Source: Streptomyces sp. 130
Lineage (GTDB): Bacteria > Actinomycetota > Actinomycetes > Streptomycetales > Streptomycetaceae
Reading direction: 5' to 3'
DNA length: 64,000 nucleotides
Assembly: GCF_007096885.1 (NCBI RefSeq)
Contig: NZ_VJNO01000013.1
Span: forward strand, 62,001-126,000
Below, piece by piece: positions 1 to 9,300 of the stretch (position 1 is the stretch's first letter; each line of letters opens with the position of its first letter). Both the position numbers and the translations under genes were made by a program. Below the pieces are notes generated by a model. That model did no database searches and had not been told where the DNA came from. It saw only the letters and a program-made list of their open reading frames with translations.

Positions 1-1150
1 CGTCGACGGCCGGGGCACGGTCATCGGCGACGCGTCGGCCGACCACCGCAACTCCTCCGGCTACGTGCTGTCCGGCCCCGAATACCTCACCATGTTCAAC
101 GGCCTGACGGGCGCCGCCATGGGCACCGTCGACTACGTCCCCGCACGCGGCACCGTCTCCTCCTGGGGCGACGGCTACGGCAACCGCGTCGACCGCTTCC
201 TGGCCGGAACCGCCTATCTGGACGGCGGCAGGCCCTCACTGATCATGGCCCGCGGCTACTACACGCGTACGGTGATCGCCGCCTGGGACTGGCGTGGAGG
301 GGCCTTCACCCGGCGCTGGACCTTCGACACCAACAGCTCCACCAACACCGGCCGGGGCTACGACGGCCAGGGCAACCACCAGCTGTCGGTGGCCGACGTC
401 GACGGCGACGGCAGGGACGAGATCGTCTACGGCGCCATGGCCGTGGACGACGACGGCCGCTCCCTGTGGACCACGAGGAACGGCCACGGCGACGCCATGC
501 ACGTCGGCGACCTGGACCCGGCGCGCCCGGGCCTGGAGGAGTTCAAGGTGGACGAGGACGGCTCGAAGCCCTCGTCCTGGATGGCCGACGCCAGGACGGG
601 GCAGATCATCTGGTCGACGCCCGCCGGCGGCGACAACGGACGCGGTGTCAGCGACGACATCTGGGCGGGCAGCCCGGGCGCCGAGTCCTGGTCGTCCGCC
701 GTCTCCGGAATACGCGACCCGCACGGCACGGTGGTCGCGAGCCGCAAGCCCTCCAGCACCAACTTCCTGGCCTGGTGGGACGGTGACACCACCCGGGAAC
801 TGCTGGACGGCACCCACATCGACAAGTACGGCACCTCCGGCGACACCCGCCTGCTGACCGGCGCCTCGGTCCACTCCGACAACGGCACCAAGGCCACCCC
901 GGTCATCTCCGGAGACCTCCTCGGCGACTGGCGCGAGGAGGTGGTCTGGGCGACCACCGACAACACCGCGCTGCGGATCTACTCCACGCCGTACGAGACC
1001 ACCACCAGGATCACCACCCTGCTCCACGACACCACCTACCGCACCGCGCTGGCCTGGCAGAACACCGCCTACAACCAGCCTCCGCACCCCGGCTTCTTCC
1101 TCGGCGACGGGATGGCGACCGCCCCGCGGCCCGCGGTGTGGACCCCCTGA
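1..1150 (+). CDS. Rhamnogalacturonan lyase (PL11 family), C-terminal part
   Basis: The reading frame is open from base 2 and enters from outside the window, so only the last ~382 residues are present. The text GPEYLTMFNGLTGA, the Ca-binding type loop DVDGDGRDE and the ending with PPHPGFFLGDGM are typical of PL11 lyases, which cut the rhamnogalacturonan I backbone of pectin by beta-elimination using a Ca-dependent eight-bladed propeller. The protein is expected to be secreted, but the signal peptide is off the window. It ends just before a strong bidirectional hairpin. The family call is by recognition; the endo or exo mode cannot be told from this piece. Confidence 0.85.
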   Translation, partial: VDGRGTVIGDASADHRNSSGYVLSGPEYLTMFNGLTGAAMGTVDYVPARGTVSSWGDGYGNRVDRFLAGTAYLDGGRPSLIMARGYYTRTVIAAWDWRGGAFTRRWTFDTNSSTNTGRGYDGQGNHQLSVADVDGDGRDEIVYGAMAVDDDGRSLWTTRNGHGDAMHVGDLDPARPGLEEFKVDEDGSKPSSWMADARTGQIIWSTPAGGDNGRGVSDDIWAGSPGAESWSSAVSGIRDPHGTVVASRKPSSTNFLAWWDGDTTRELLDGTHIDKYGTSGDTRLLTGASVHSDNGTKATPVISGDLLGDWREEVVWATTDNTALRIYSTPYETTTRITTLLHDTTYRTALAWQNTAYNQPPHPGFFLGDGMATAPRPAVWTP

Positions 1151-1154
1151 GCCA

Positions 1155-1195
1155 GGGGCCCGTCCTCCCGGCACCGCGCCGGGCGGACGGGCCCC
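1155..1195. terminator. Bidirectional hairpin terminator
   Basis: An 11-bp perfect stem (GGGGCCCGTCC with GGACGGGCCCC) encloses a further CCCGGC/GCCGGG stem. It lies between the convergent ends of the rhamnogalacturonan lyase and phosphoglucomutase genes, so it can serve both. Confidence 0.7.
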
Positions 1196-1202
1196 GCCGG
1201 GC

Positions 1203-2843
1203 TCAGGCGTCCAGCGCCGCCGAGACCACGGCCTTGGCCTCCTCCTGCACCTGGGCCAGGTGCCCGGCGCCCCGGAAGGACTCCGCGTACACCTTGTAGA
1301 CGTCCTCGGTGCCCGAGGGCCGGGCGGCGAACCAGGCGTTCTCCGTGGTGACCTTGATCCCGCCGATCGCGGCCCCGTTGCCCGGCGCCGTGGTGAGCAC
1401 GGCGGTCACCGGCTCACCGGCGAGGGTGTCCGCGCCGACCTGCTCGGGGGAGAGGCGCGCCAGCACCGCCTTCTGCTCGCGGTCGGCGGGAGCGTCGATC
1501 CGCGCGTAGGCCGGCTCGCCGAAGCGGGCGGTCAGCGCGGCGTAGTGCTGGGACGGCGACTCGCCGGTCACCGCCTGGATCTCGGAGGCCAGCAGCGCGA
1601 GCAGGATGCCGTCCTTGTCGGTCGTCCACACCGAGCCGTCCCGGCGCAGGAACGACGCCCCGGCCGACTCCTCGCCGCCGAAGCCCAGCGAGCCGTCGGC
1701 CAGCCCGTCCACGAACCACTTGAAGCCGACCGGCACCTCGACCAGCTCCCGGCCCAGGTCGGCGGCGACCCGGTCGATCATCCCGGAGGACACCAGGGTC
1801 TTGCCGACGCCCGCCCCGGACGGCCAGTCCTTCCGGTGCGCGTACAGGTAGTTGATGGCCACGGCCAGGTAGTGGTTCGGGTTCATCAGTCCGGCGTCCG
1901 GGGTGACGATGCCGTGCCGGTCGGCGTCGGCGTCGTTGCCGGTGGCGATCTGGTAGCGGTCGCGCTGGGCGATCAGCGAGGCCATCGCGTGCGGCGACGA
2001 GCAGTCCATCCGGATCTTCCCGTCCCAGTCCAGCGTCATGAACCGCCAGGTGGGATCGGTCAGCGGGTTGACCACGGTCAGGTCCAGCCGGTGCTGCTCG
2101 GCGATCCGCCCCCAGTACGCGACCGACGCCCCGCCCAGCGGGTCGGCGCCGATGCGCACCCCCGCCCCGCGCACCGCGTCCAGGTCCAGGACGGAGGGCA
2201 GATCCGCCACATAGGTGCCGAGGAAGTCGTACCTGCCGGTGGTGGAGGCGGCGAGCGCCCGCGTGTACGGCACCCGGCGGACGTCCTTGAGCCCGCCCGT
2301 GATGATCTCGTTGGCCCGGTCCTGGATCCAGCCCGTCGCCGCCGACCCGGCCGGACCGCCGCTCGGCGGGTTGTACTTGAAGCCGCCGTCGCCCGGCGGG
2401 TTGTGCGACGGGGTGACCACGACGCCGTCCGCGAGGCCGGAGGCGCGACCGCGGTTGTACGTGAGGATGGCGTGCGAGACCGCGGGCGTCGGGGTGTACC
2501 CGTCCTCGGTGTCGATGAGGACGCGCACGTCGTTTGCGGCGAACACCTCGAGGGCGGTCACCCGGGCCGGCTCCGACAGGGCGTGGGTGTCGGCCCCCAG
2601 GAACAGCGGCCCGTCGGTGCCCTGGAGGGCCCGGTACTCGCTGATGGCCTGGCTCGTCGCCGCGATGTGGTCCTCGTTGAACGCGGTGGCCGTGGACGAA
2701 CCGCGGTGCCCGGAGGTGCCGAACGCCACCCGCTGGGCGGGCTCGGACGGATCGGGGTGCAGCGCGTAGTACGCCGTCACCAGCCGTGCCACATCGGTCA
2801 GGTCCTCGGGGCGCGCCTGCTGTCCGGCTCGTGCGTGCGGCAT
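1203..2843 (-). CDS. pgm: Phosphoglucomutase, alpha-D-glucose phosphate-specific
   Basis: A 546-residue protein starting MPHARAGQQ, chosen because GGAGGAG lies 8 bases upstream; the open frame extends 45 codons further with no conserved sequence. It interconverts glucose 1-phosphate and glucose 6-phosphate in the cytoplasm, linking glycogen, trehalose and cell-wall precursors to glycolysis. The phosphoserine loop [11 protein letters not shown] places the catalytic Ser at residue 146, the same number as in E. coli Pgm. The metal loop (DADADRHG), the sugar loop [10 protein letters not shown] and the C-terminal phosphate loop RPSGTED are all present, and the length is that of the ~546-residue bacterial family. 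It follows the phosphopantetheinyl transferase gene by 52 bases on the same strand and could be cotranscribed with it. Confidence 0.95.
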   Translation of the reverse strand: MPHARAGQQARPEDLTDVARLVTAYYALHPDPSEPAQRVAFGTSGHRGSSTATAFNEDHIAATSQAISEYRALQGTDGPLFLGADTHALSEPARVTALEVFAANDVRVLIDTEDGYTPTPAVSHAILTYNRGRASGLADGVVVTPSHNPPGDGGFKYNPPSGGPAGSAATGWIQDRANEIITGGLKDVRRVPYTRALAASTTGRYDFLGTYVADLPSVLDLDAVRGAGVRIGADPLGGASVAYWGRIAEQHRLDLTVVNPLTDPTWRFMTLDWDGKIRMDCSSPHAMASLIAQRDRYQIATGNDADADRHGIVTPDAGLMNPNHYLAVAINYLYAHRKDWPSGAGVGKTLVSSGMIDRVAADLGRELVEVPVGFKWFVDGLADGSLGFGGEESAGASFLRRDGSVWTTDKDGILLALLASEIQAVTGESPSQHYAALTARFGEPAYARIDAPADREQKAVLARLSPEQVGADTLAGEPVTAVLTTAPGNGAAIGGIKVTTENAWFAARPSGTEDVYKVYAESFRGAGHLAQVQEEAKAVVSAALDA

Positions 2844-2895
2844 CTGCCACTCCTCCGTATCGGTCGGTCGGTGCGATGTGCCCGTGCGGTCATTT

Positions 2896-3624
2896 TCACC
2901 GGTCGTGGTCCCCGGCGGGCGGTCGCCCCGCCGCCTGTACCGCGACCGCCGCCGCGTACCCCGAAGGGACCGCGACATCGGTGACCGCCCAGCCCGGCGG
3001 GCCGAGCGGGCGCGGGCCGGTGCCGACGTGCTCGCGGTGCAGGCCGCCCGCGAGGCCGGTGCCCTCGCCCTTGAGGTAGGCCTCCTTGCGGGTCCACACC
3101 CGGGCGAAGGCGGCGGGCCGCTCCTCCTGCGGCAGCGCGGCCAGTTCGGCCGCCTCGGCGGGGTGGAACTGCCCGGCGATCTCCGTCACCACCCGCGCCT
3201 CGGGGACGCGCTCCACGTCCACCCCGACCGGGACGCCCGCGAACGCCAGCAGCGCGACGCCCCGGGTGTGGGAGAGCGAGAAGTGCGTGCCGCCGCCGGT
3301 CGCGGGCCGGCCGTGCGGGCCGTCGCAGGAGGGGCACCGCTCCCGAGTCAGCCGTACGGCCTCGGGGGCGACGCCCTGGTGGGCGCCGAGCAGCAGACGC
3401 AGGGCCAGGTGGGCGGCGGTGTAGCACGCCCGGTCCGCGGCGAAGGCCAGCCGCTCCACCCGGGCGAGCTCCGAGTCGTCGAGGATCTTCGGCGCGAGCA
3501 GCCGGGCGGCCTCGGCCGCGCGTTCCGCGTCCACCAGCCACAGGGAGGGGGCGCCGGAGTCCCAGGCGGGCGCGGGACCCCGGTAGCCGTCCTCGGTCAG
3601 CGTGAACACGTGGGGCTGATACAC
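2896..3624 (-). CDS. Sfp-type 4'-phosphopantetheinyl transferase
   Basis: A 242-residue protein with a GTG start and GAGGAGA upstream. The Sfp/AcpT signatures [19 protein letters not shown] (Mg-binding Asp/Glu) and [14 protein letters not shown] are intact, so it should transfer phosphopantetheine from CoA to a Ser of a carrier protein. The double-length form (about 240 residues) is the Sfp type that acts on secondary-metabolism carriers rather than the short AcpS type. It is not beside a biosynthetic cluster, but an acyl carrier protein lies 19 kb away in the same window and is one possible partner (inference only). Confidence 0.9.
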   Translation of the reverse strand: MYQPHVFTLTEDGYRGPAPAWDSGAPSLWLVDAERAAEAARLLAPKILDDSELARVERLAFAADRACYTAAHLALRLLLGAHQGVAPEAVRLTRERCPSCDGPHGRPATGGGTHFSLSHTRGVALLAFAGVPVGVDVERVPEARVVTEIAGQFHPAEAAELAALPQEERPAAFARVWTRKEAYLKGEGTGLAGGLHREHVGTGPRPLGPPGWAVTDVAVPSGYAAAVAVQAAGRPPAGDHDR

Positions 3625-3780
3625 CGTTACGTCGTCTCCTCGGCGGGGCCGGGCGCCCCGGGCGGGGCACCGGCGGGCAGGGCTCTCTTATCCTATGGAG
3701 ATCCGTAAGGCGTCCGACGTATGTTCGATCACCGTGCGCCCCGCGCCTTCGGCGGCGGCCACTCGGATTGGAGAGAGCCC

Positions 3781-4260
3781 ATGCCGTCGGACAGCCTTCC
3801 CGCCATCCTCAGGGAGGCCCGCGAGGACGACGCCGAGCCGCTCACCCGGCTCTTCCTCGCCTCCCGCGCCGCCGCCATGCCGTATCTGGCACGGGTGCAC
3901 AGCGACGAGGCGACCCTTGCCTGGATGACCCATGTGGTGCTGCCCGGCACCGACGTCCGGGTGGCCGAGATCCGCGAGGGCGGGGAGACCCGGATCGCCG
4001 GTTTCCTCTCGCTGGACGGCTCCGAGCTGGAACACCTCTACATCGACCCGGACCTGCGCCGCCGGGGCATCGGCTCGCTCCTGCTGGCGGCGGCCAAGGA
4101 GGCCGGCCCCGACGGCCTGACCCTCTACACCTTCCGGCGCAACACCGGGGCCCGGTCCTTCTACGAGCGTCACGGGTTCACCGCGGTCGCCTTCGACGAC
4201 GGCAGCCGCAACGAGGAGAACGAGCCGGACGTCCGTTACCGGTGGGCGCCCGGCGGGTGA
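3781..4260 (+). CDS. GNAT family N-acetyltransferase
   Basis: A 159-residue protein starting MPSDSLPAIL; the ATG has GGAGAG 6 bases upstream, while the longer frame from 3721 has no ribosome site. The acetyl-CoA loop is seen as LYIDPDLRRRGIGSLLL, followed by NTGARSFYERHGF, the usual C-terminal GNAT block. The substrate is unknown. It is a single gene convergent with a TetR regulator, with only 30 bases between the stops. Confidence 0.85.
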   Translation: MPSDSLPAILREAREDDAEPLTRLFLASRAAAMPYLARVHSDEATLAWMTHVVLPGTDVRVAEIREGGETRIAGFLSLDGSELEHLYIDPDLRRRGIGSLLLAAAKEAGPDGLTLYTFRRNTGARSFYERHGFTAVAFDDGSRNEENEPDVRYRWAPGG

Positions 4261-4290
4261 GCCGGCCCGGCTGAGGGCGGCCGAGGGGGA

Positions 4291-5019
4291 TCAGCGCTGC
4301 CGCCCGCCGCCGTCGCCCGCCAGGCGGGTGAGCCATTCGTGCAGCAGGCGCTGTTCGGCGTCGCTCAGGACACCGGTGCCGTCGGGGAGGGCGGCGCGCA
4401 GCGCGCGGGCCGCCGGGGCGGGGCCGGACTCCGTGGCGGGGACCATCGGTTCGGCGCGGGTGACCGCGGCGACCATGGACTCGCGCAGGACGGTCAGCAG
4501 CTCGGGATCGCGGCGTTCCTCGGGGGTGGAGTGCCAGGTGGTGACCCCGCCCCGGCCGGTGGCCTGGATGATCTGGGCGGCCAGTTCCTCGCCGACCCGC
4601 AGCCATCCCGCGGCCGCCAGCCGGCGCACCCGGCCGCGCAGGATCTCCAGGCCCGCGCGGTGAGCCGCGTCCGTCGCCGAGCCGGTGGACCTGTTCATGA
4701 CGGCGAACAGCTCGGGGCGCGAGATCCCGAACTCCACCACCATGTCCCAGCCGCGGCGCAGTTCGTCCACCGGGTCCTCCGGCGCGGGATCGAGCTGTGC
4801 GCGCTTGCTCTCCAGGAACTGCGCGTAGCCGTGCTCGGCAACCGCTTCCAGCAAGCCGTCCTTGTCGCCGAAGTGGCGGTAGATGGCCGGTGGCTGCATC
4901 CCGGCCGCGGCGGCGACCGCGCGTGTGCTCACCGCGCCGGGGCCGCCGCTCTCCAGTAGCTCCACGGCCGCCTCGATGATCCGGCGGCGGGGGTCGGCGG
5001 TGCTGTCGCGGCTAGGCAT
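4291..5019 (-). CDS. TetR family transcriptional regulator
   Basis: A 242-residue protein with an N-terminal helix-turn-helix at about residues 28-56 (STRAVAAAAGMQPPAIYRHFGDKDGLL), the typical TetR DNA-binding block, and a variable C-terminal ligand domain. It is divergent from an NmrA-type oxidoreductase gene across a 101-base gap full of inverted repeats. No ribosome site precedes the ATG; a TATCAT box sits 6 bases before it, so the transcript may be leaderless. Most likely it represses itself and the divergent oxidoreductase (inference from gene order). Confidence 0.88.
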   Translation of the reverse strand: MPSRDSTADPRRRIIEAAVELLESGGPGAVSTRAVAAAAGMQPPAIYRHFGDKDGLLEAVAEHGYAQFLESKRAQLDPAPEDPVDELRRGWDMVVEFGISRPELFAVMNRSTGSATDAAHRAGLEILRGRVRRLAAAGWLRVGEELAAQIIQATGRGGVTTWHSTPEERRDPELLTVLRESMVAAVTRAEPMVPATESGPAPAARALRAALPDGTGVLSDAEQRLLHEWLTRLAGDGGGRQR

Positions 5020-5022
5020 GTA

Positions 5023-5046
5023 TCGATGATATCGAAACTCTGTTTC
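5023..5046 (-). promoter_or_regulatory. Leaderless-type promoter and operator of the TetR gene
   Basis: On the minus strand a TATCAT -10 box (5026-5031) ends 6 bases before the ATG at 5019. The inverted repeat GAAAC-TCT-GTTTC (5034-5046) lies immediately upstream of it, in the -10/-35 spacer, and TCGAT-GAT-ATCGA (5023-5035) overlaps the -10. This is the layout expected for autorepression. No good -35 was seen. Confidence 0.45.
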
Positions 5047-5078
5047 CCATGTGAGTTCCAGTGTTATCTTGAAATTGA

Positions 5079-5101
5079 TTCCAGTGGAAATTCCGCTGGA
5101 A
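5079..5101. promoter_or_regulatory. Inverted repeat, probable TetR operator
   Basis: A 23-base repeat, TTCCAGTGGAA then A then TTCCGCTGGAA; the arms match as inverted repeats with one mismatch around base 5090. It ends 9 bases before the GGAG of the NmrA-type gene, a good place to block its transcription. Assignment to the divergent TetR protein is inference. Confidence 0.5.
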
Positions 5102-5120
5102 ACACCCCTTGGAGAACCCT

Positions 5121-5981
5121 GTGATCATCGTTACCGGAGCCACCGGCAAGCTCGGCCGCCGCACCGTCGACCGCCTCCTGGAGCGCGTCCCCGCAGGTCA
5201 GGTGGGCGTCAGTGTCCGTGACCCCCGCAGGGCCCGGGACCTGGCCGACCGCGGCGTCCGCGTCCGGCAGGGCAGCTTCGACGACCCCGCCTCGCTCCTC
5301 CACGCCTTCGAGGGCGCCGAGCGGGTGCTGCTCGTCTCCCTCGACCGCACGGGCGAGGAGTGCGTCAACGGTCACCGCGCCGCGATCGACGCCGCCGTGG
5401 AGGCGGGGGTCGGCCGCATCCTTTACACCAGCCAGATGGGTGCCGCCCATGACTCCCGCTTCCGGGCGTGCCGCGACCACGCCCGGACCGAGGACCTGCT
5501 GCGCGCCTCGGGGGTGCCCTGGACGGCGCTCCGCAACGGCTTCTACGCCGCCGGCGCCCTGCGGTTCCTGGAGGATGCCCGCCGCACCGGCGACATCGCG
5601 CTCCCCGCCGACGGTCCCGTCGCCTGGACCGGCCACGACGATCTCGCCGAGGCCACCGCGGCGATCCTGGCCGGCGAGCGCCGCTTCGACGGGCCCACCC
5701 CGCCGCTCACCGGTCCGGCGGCCCTCGACTTCGACGCCGTCGCCGAGGTGGCGGCCCGGGCCGCCGGGCGGCCCTTCACCCGCACCGTCGTCCCCGACGA
5801 CGCCTTCCGCGATCAGGCCCTGGCCCACGGCGCCCCGGCCCCGATCGCCGATCTGATGCTGAGCATCTTCGCGGCGGCGCGGAACGGTGAGTTCGCCCCC
5901 GTCGACCCGGCCCTGGCGGAACTGATCGGCCGGGAGCCGGTCACCTTCCGCGCGCAGCTGGAACACGCCTGGGCCGCGTAG
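5121..5981 (+). CDS. NmrA/QorB-like NAD(P)-binding oxidoreductase
   Basis: A 286-residue atypical short-chain dehydrogenase. The GTG at 5121 is taken as start because GGAG lies 6 bases upstream and because it puts the nucleotide loop VTGATGKLG right at the N-terminus; a TTG at 5109 is the alternative. Later blocks RILYTSQMGAAHDSRF and TALRNGFYA resemble quinone oxidoreductase QorB and NmrA-like proteins, which bind NADP and act on quinones or act as redox sensors. It is divergent from a TetR gene that probably controls it. Confidence 0.85.
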   Translation: MIIVTGATGKLGRRTVDRLLERVPAGQVGVSVRDPRRARDLADRGVRVRQGSFDDPASLLHAFEGAERVLLVSLDRTGEECVNGHRAAIDAAVEAGVGRILYTSQMGAAHDSRFRACRDHARTEDLLRASGVPWTALRNGFYAAGALRFLEDARRTGDIALPADGPVAWTGHDDLAEATAAILAGERRFDGPTPPLTGPAALDFDAVAEVAARAAGRPFTRTVVPDDAFRDQALAHGAPAPIADLMLSIFAAARNGEFAPVDPALAELIGREPVTFRAQLEHAWAA

Positions 5982-6038
5982 ACCGGCCCGGCGCGGGCCC
6001 TCTCCGAGCTGGCACCTTTCATCGGCTTGCGGGCATCG

Positions 6039-6052
6039 CGCAAAATTTTGCG
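6039..6052. promoter_or_regulatory. Perfect palindrome CGCAAAATTTTGCG
   Basis: A 14-base perfect palindrome, striking because it is AT-rich in a very GC-rich region. It lies 250 bases upstream of the GH87 gene and is a plausible repressor site; the protein is unknown and no sugar regulator gene is nearby. Confidence 0.4.
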
Positions 6053-6107
6053 GACTCGGCGCCGCCCAGCCGTCCTCAGTAGCCCTGTGGTCAAATGCGC
6101 TTCTTGT

Positions 6108-6123
6108 CGGACCAGTTGGTCCG
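6108..6123. promoter_or_regulatory. Palindrome CGGACCA-GT-TGGTCCG
   Basis: Seven-base perfect arms around a 2-base centre, 180 bases upstream of the GH87 gene. It could be an operator of a GntR- or LacI-type regulator. The regulator cannot be named from the sequence. Confidence 0.35.
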
Positions 6124-6302
6124 CACGGGCAGTGGCCGCAGGGCTGCGTTCTTCTGCCGGAGTGGTGGACTCCGCGTCAATTCTCTGCAACTCTCTGACC
6201 GCGATTCGCAAAAGGTCATCCTGCCAGTGCAGAAACACGGGTGGGTTCGCAGACTGAGCCGCGCCTCGGCCGCCCTGCGCCGAGGCAGCAGATCGGGGAC
6301 AG

Positions 6303-9300
6303 ATGAGAACGCGACGCTGGAGACGGCGGATCCTTTCCGCCACCGTCTCCACCAGCCTGATGATGGTCGCCTGGCCGGCGCTGGACGCCTCGGCCGCCGG
6401 CGGCCCGGACATCGCCGCCGGCCACCGCGCCGCCGCGAGCAGCGGGAAGTCCGCCGGGAACATCGCGGACGGACGGCAGTCCACCTACTGGGAGGGGGCG
6501 GGCACCTCCCTGCCCCAGTGGGTGCAGAGCGACCTGGGCGAGGTCACCCGCATCGACCAGGTCACGCTGAAGCTCCCCGCCGACTGGCCGGCCCGCCGCC
6601 AGACGCTCTCCCTCCAGGGCAGCATCGACGGCACCAGCTTCTCCACGCTGAAGACCTCGGCCTCCTACTCCTTCGCACCGGGCAGCTCCAACAAGGTCAC
6701 CATCGGCTTCCCGGCCACCCGGACCCGCTTCGTCCGGGCCGACATCACCGCGAACACCGCGTCCGACCACGGCCAGCTCGCCGAACTGGAGGTCCGGGCG
6801 GCGGCAAAGTCCTCGGTGAACCTGGCCGCCGGGCGCCCGCTCACGGCCAGCAGCAACACCCAGACGTACATCGCGGCCAACGCCAACGACGGCAACCGGG
6901 CCAGCTACTGGGAGAGCCGCAACAACGAGTTCCCGCAGTGGCTCCAGGCCGACCTGGGCTCCTCGGTGCGCGTCGACCGCGTGGTGCTGCGGCTGCCCGA
7001 CGGCTGGGAGACCCGCGACCAGACGCTGAAGGTCCAGGGCAGCGCCAACGGCTCCGACTTCACGGACCTGACCCAGGCCAGGGCGTACACCTTCAGCCCC
7101 GGCTCCGAGACGGCGGAGATCACCTTCGACGCCACCACCACCCGGTACGTCCGCGTCCTGGTCACCGCCAACACCGTCCAGCCCGGTGCCCAGGTCTCCG
7201 AGCTGGAGATCTACGGCCCCGAGACCGGCGACACCCAGGCACCGACCGCCCCCGCGCAGCTGGCCTACACCGAACCGGCCACCGGGCAGATCCGGCTGAC
7301 CTGGAAGCCCTCCACCGACGACACCGCCGTCACCGGCTACGACATCTACGCCGACGGCACCCTGCTGACCGGCGTCGCCGGTGACGTCACCACGTACACC
7401 GACACCCGCCCGGCCGGTTCCACCGTCTCGTACTACGTACGGGCCAGGGACGCCGCGGGCAACGTCTCCGGCAACAGCAACACCGTCACCCGCGAGGGGG
7501 ATTCCGGCGACACCCAGGCGCCCACCGCACCGGCGGACCTGAGCTTCACCGAGCCCGCCTCCGGACAGATCAAGCTCACCTGGACGGCGTCCAGCGACAA
7601 CAAGGGCGTCACCGGGTACGACGTCTACGCCAACAACGTGCTGCGCAGGACCGTGGCCGGCGACGTCACCACCTACACCGACACCCAGCCCGCCGGCACC
7701 ACCGTGTCGTACGTCGTGCGGGCCAGGGACGCGGCGGGCAACGTCTCGGGCGACAGCAACACCGTCACCCGCAACGGCTCCGCCGGCGCGGCCTCGAACC
7801 TCGCCGTCGGCAAGCCCGTCACCGCCTCCTCCGTGGTGCACACCTACGTCGCGGAGAACGCCAACGACAACCAGCTCTCCACCTACTGGGAGGGCGCCGG
7901 CGGCAGCTACCCCAACACCCTCACGGTGAAGCTGGGCGCCAACGCCGACACCCGGAGCGTCGTCGTCAAGCTCAACCCGGACAGCGCCTGGGGGGCCAGG
8001 ACCCAGAACATCCAGGTCCTCGGCCGCGAGCAGAGCGCCTCGTCCTTCACGAGCCTGGTCGCCGCCAAGGACTACGCGTTCAGCCCGGGCAGCGGCAACA
8101 CGGTGACGATCCCGGTCGAGGCCCGGGTCGCCGACGTCCAGCTGAAGTTCACCTCCAACACCGGCGCCCCCGCCGGGCAGGTCGCGGAGTTCCAGGTGCT
8201 GGGCGCCCCGGCCCCCAACCCCAACCTCCAGGTCAGCGAGGTCACCGCGAGCCCGGCCGCGCCCGTCGAGTCCGACCCGGTGACGCTCACCGCGACGGTG
8301 CGCAACACCGGCGCGGTCGCCGCCCCGGCCGGCAAGCTCGCATTCCGGCTCGGCGGCACCGAGGTCGCGACCGCGGACGTGGGCGCGCTCGCCGCCGGGG
8401 CCTCCACACAGGTCAGCGCCGGCATCGGGGCGCGGGACGCGGGTACGTACACGCTGAGCGCGGTCGCCGACCCGGACAACCGGATCATCGAGGAGAACGA
8501 GACCGACAACACCCGCACCAGCGCCTCCGGCCTGGTCGTCAAGCCGGTCGCCGGCTCCGACCTGGTGCCCACCGCGGTCACCACCTCGCCGTCCGCCCCG
8601 GCCCAGGGCGACGACGTCACCTTCTCCGTCGCCATCAGGAACCAGGGCACGGTGGCCTCCGCGCCGGGCGGCCACGCCGTCACGGTGACCCTGCTCGACG
8701 CCGAGGGCGCCACGGTGAAGACCCTCACCGGCAGCCACAACGGCTCGATCGCGGCGGGCGCCACCAGCGCCCCGGTGAACCTGGGCCCCTGGACGGCGGC
8801 CAACGGCTCGTACACCGTGAAGACGGTGGTCGCGGACGACGCCGAGGAGCCGCCGGTCAAGCGCGGGAACAACACCGTCAGCAGCTCCCTCTTCGTCGGG
8901 CGCGGCGCCGACATGCCGTACGACACCTACGAGGCGGAGGACGGCGTCACCGGCGGCGGTGCGAAGGTCGTTGGGCCGAACAGGACCGTCGGCGACGTCG
9001 CGGGCGAGGCGTCGGGCCGCAAGGCGGTCACGCTGAACAGCACCGGCAACTACGTCGAGTTCACCACCAAGGCCGACACCAACACCCTGGTGACCCGCTA
9101 CTCCATCCCGGACGCGGCGGGCGGCGGCGGCATCGACTCCACGCTCAACGTCTATGTGGACGGCACCTTCCTCAAGGCGATCGACCTCACCTCGAAGTAC
9201 GCCTGGCTGTACGGCGCCGAGACCGGCCCCGGCAACTCCCCGGGCTCCGGTTCACCCCGGCACATCTACGACGAGGCCAACGTGATGCTGGGCAGGACGG

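Larger units (their letters stand above)
5982..6302. other. 321-base intergenic region upstream of the alpha-glucanase gene
   Basis: No convincing gene is present. It holds two clear palindromes (listed separately), an AT-richer stretch at 6175-6215 that could carry the promoter, and a GGGGA ribosome site just before 6303. Its length and palindromes suggest it is the control region of the large secreted glucanase. Confidence 0.5.

Noticed and set aside
7240..7790. Two ~270-base similar DNA stretches
   Set aside because: They encode tandem FN3 domains; a protein-level repeat, not a mobile or CRISPR repeat.
6216..8738. 840-codon minus-strand frame opposite the GH87 gene
   Set aside because: Shadow of the repeated discoidin and FN3 codons; no start signal.
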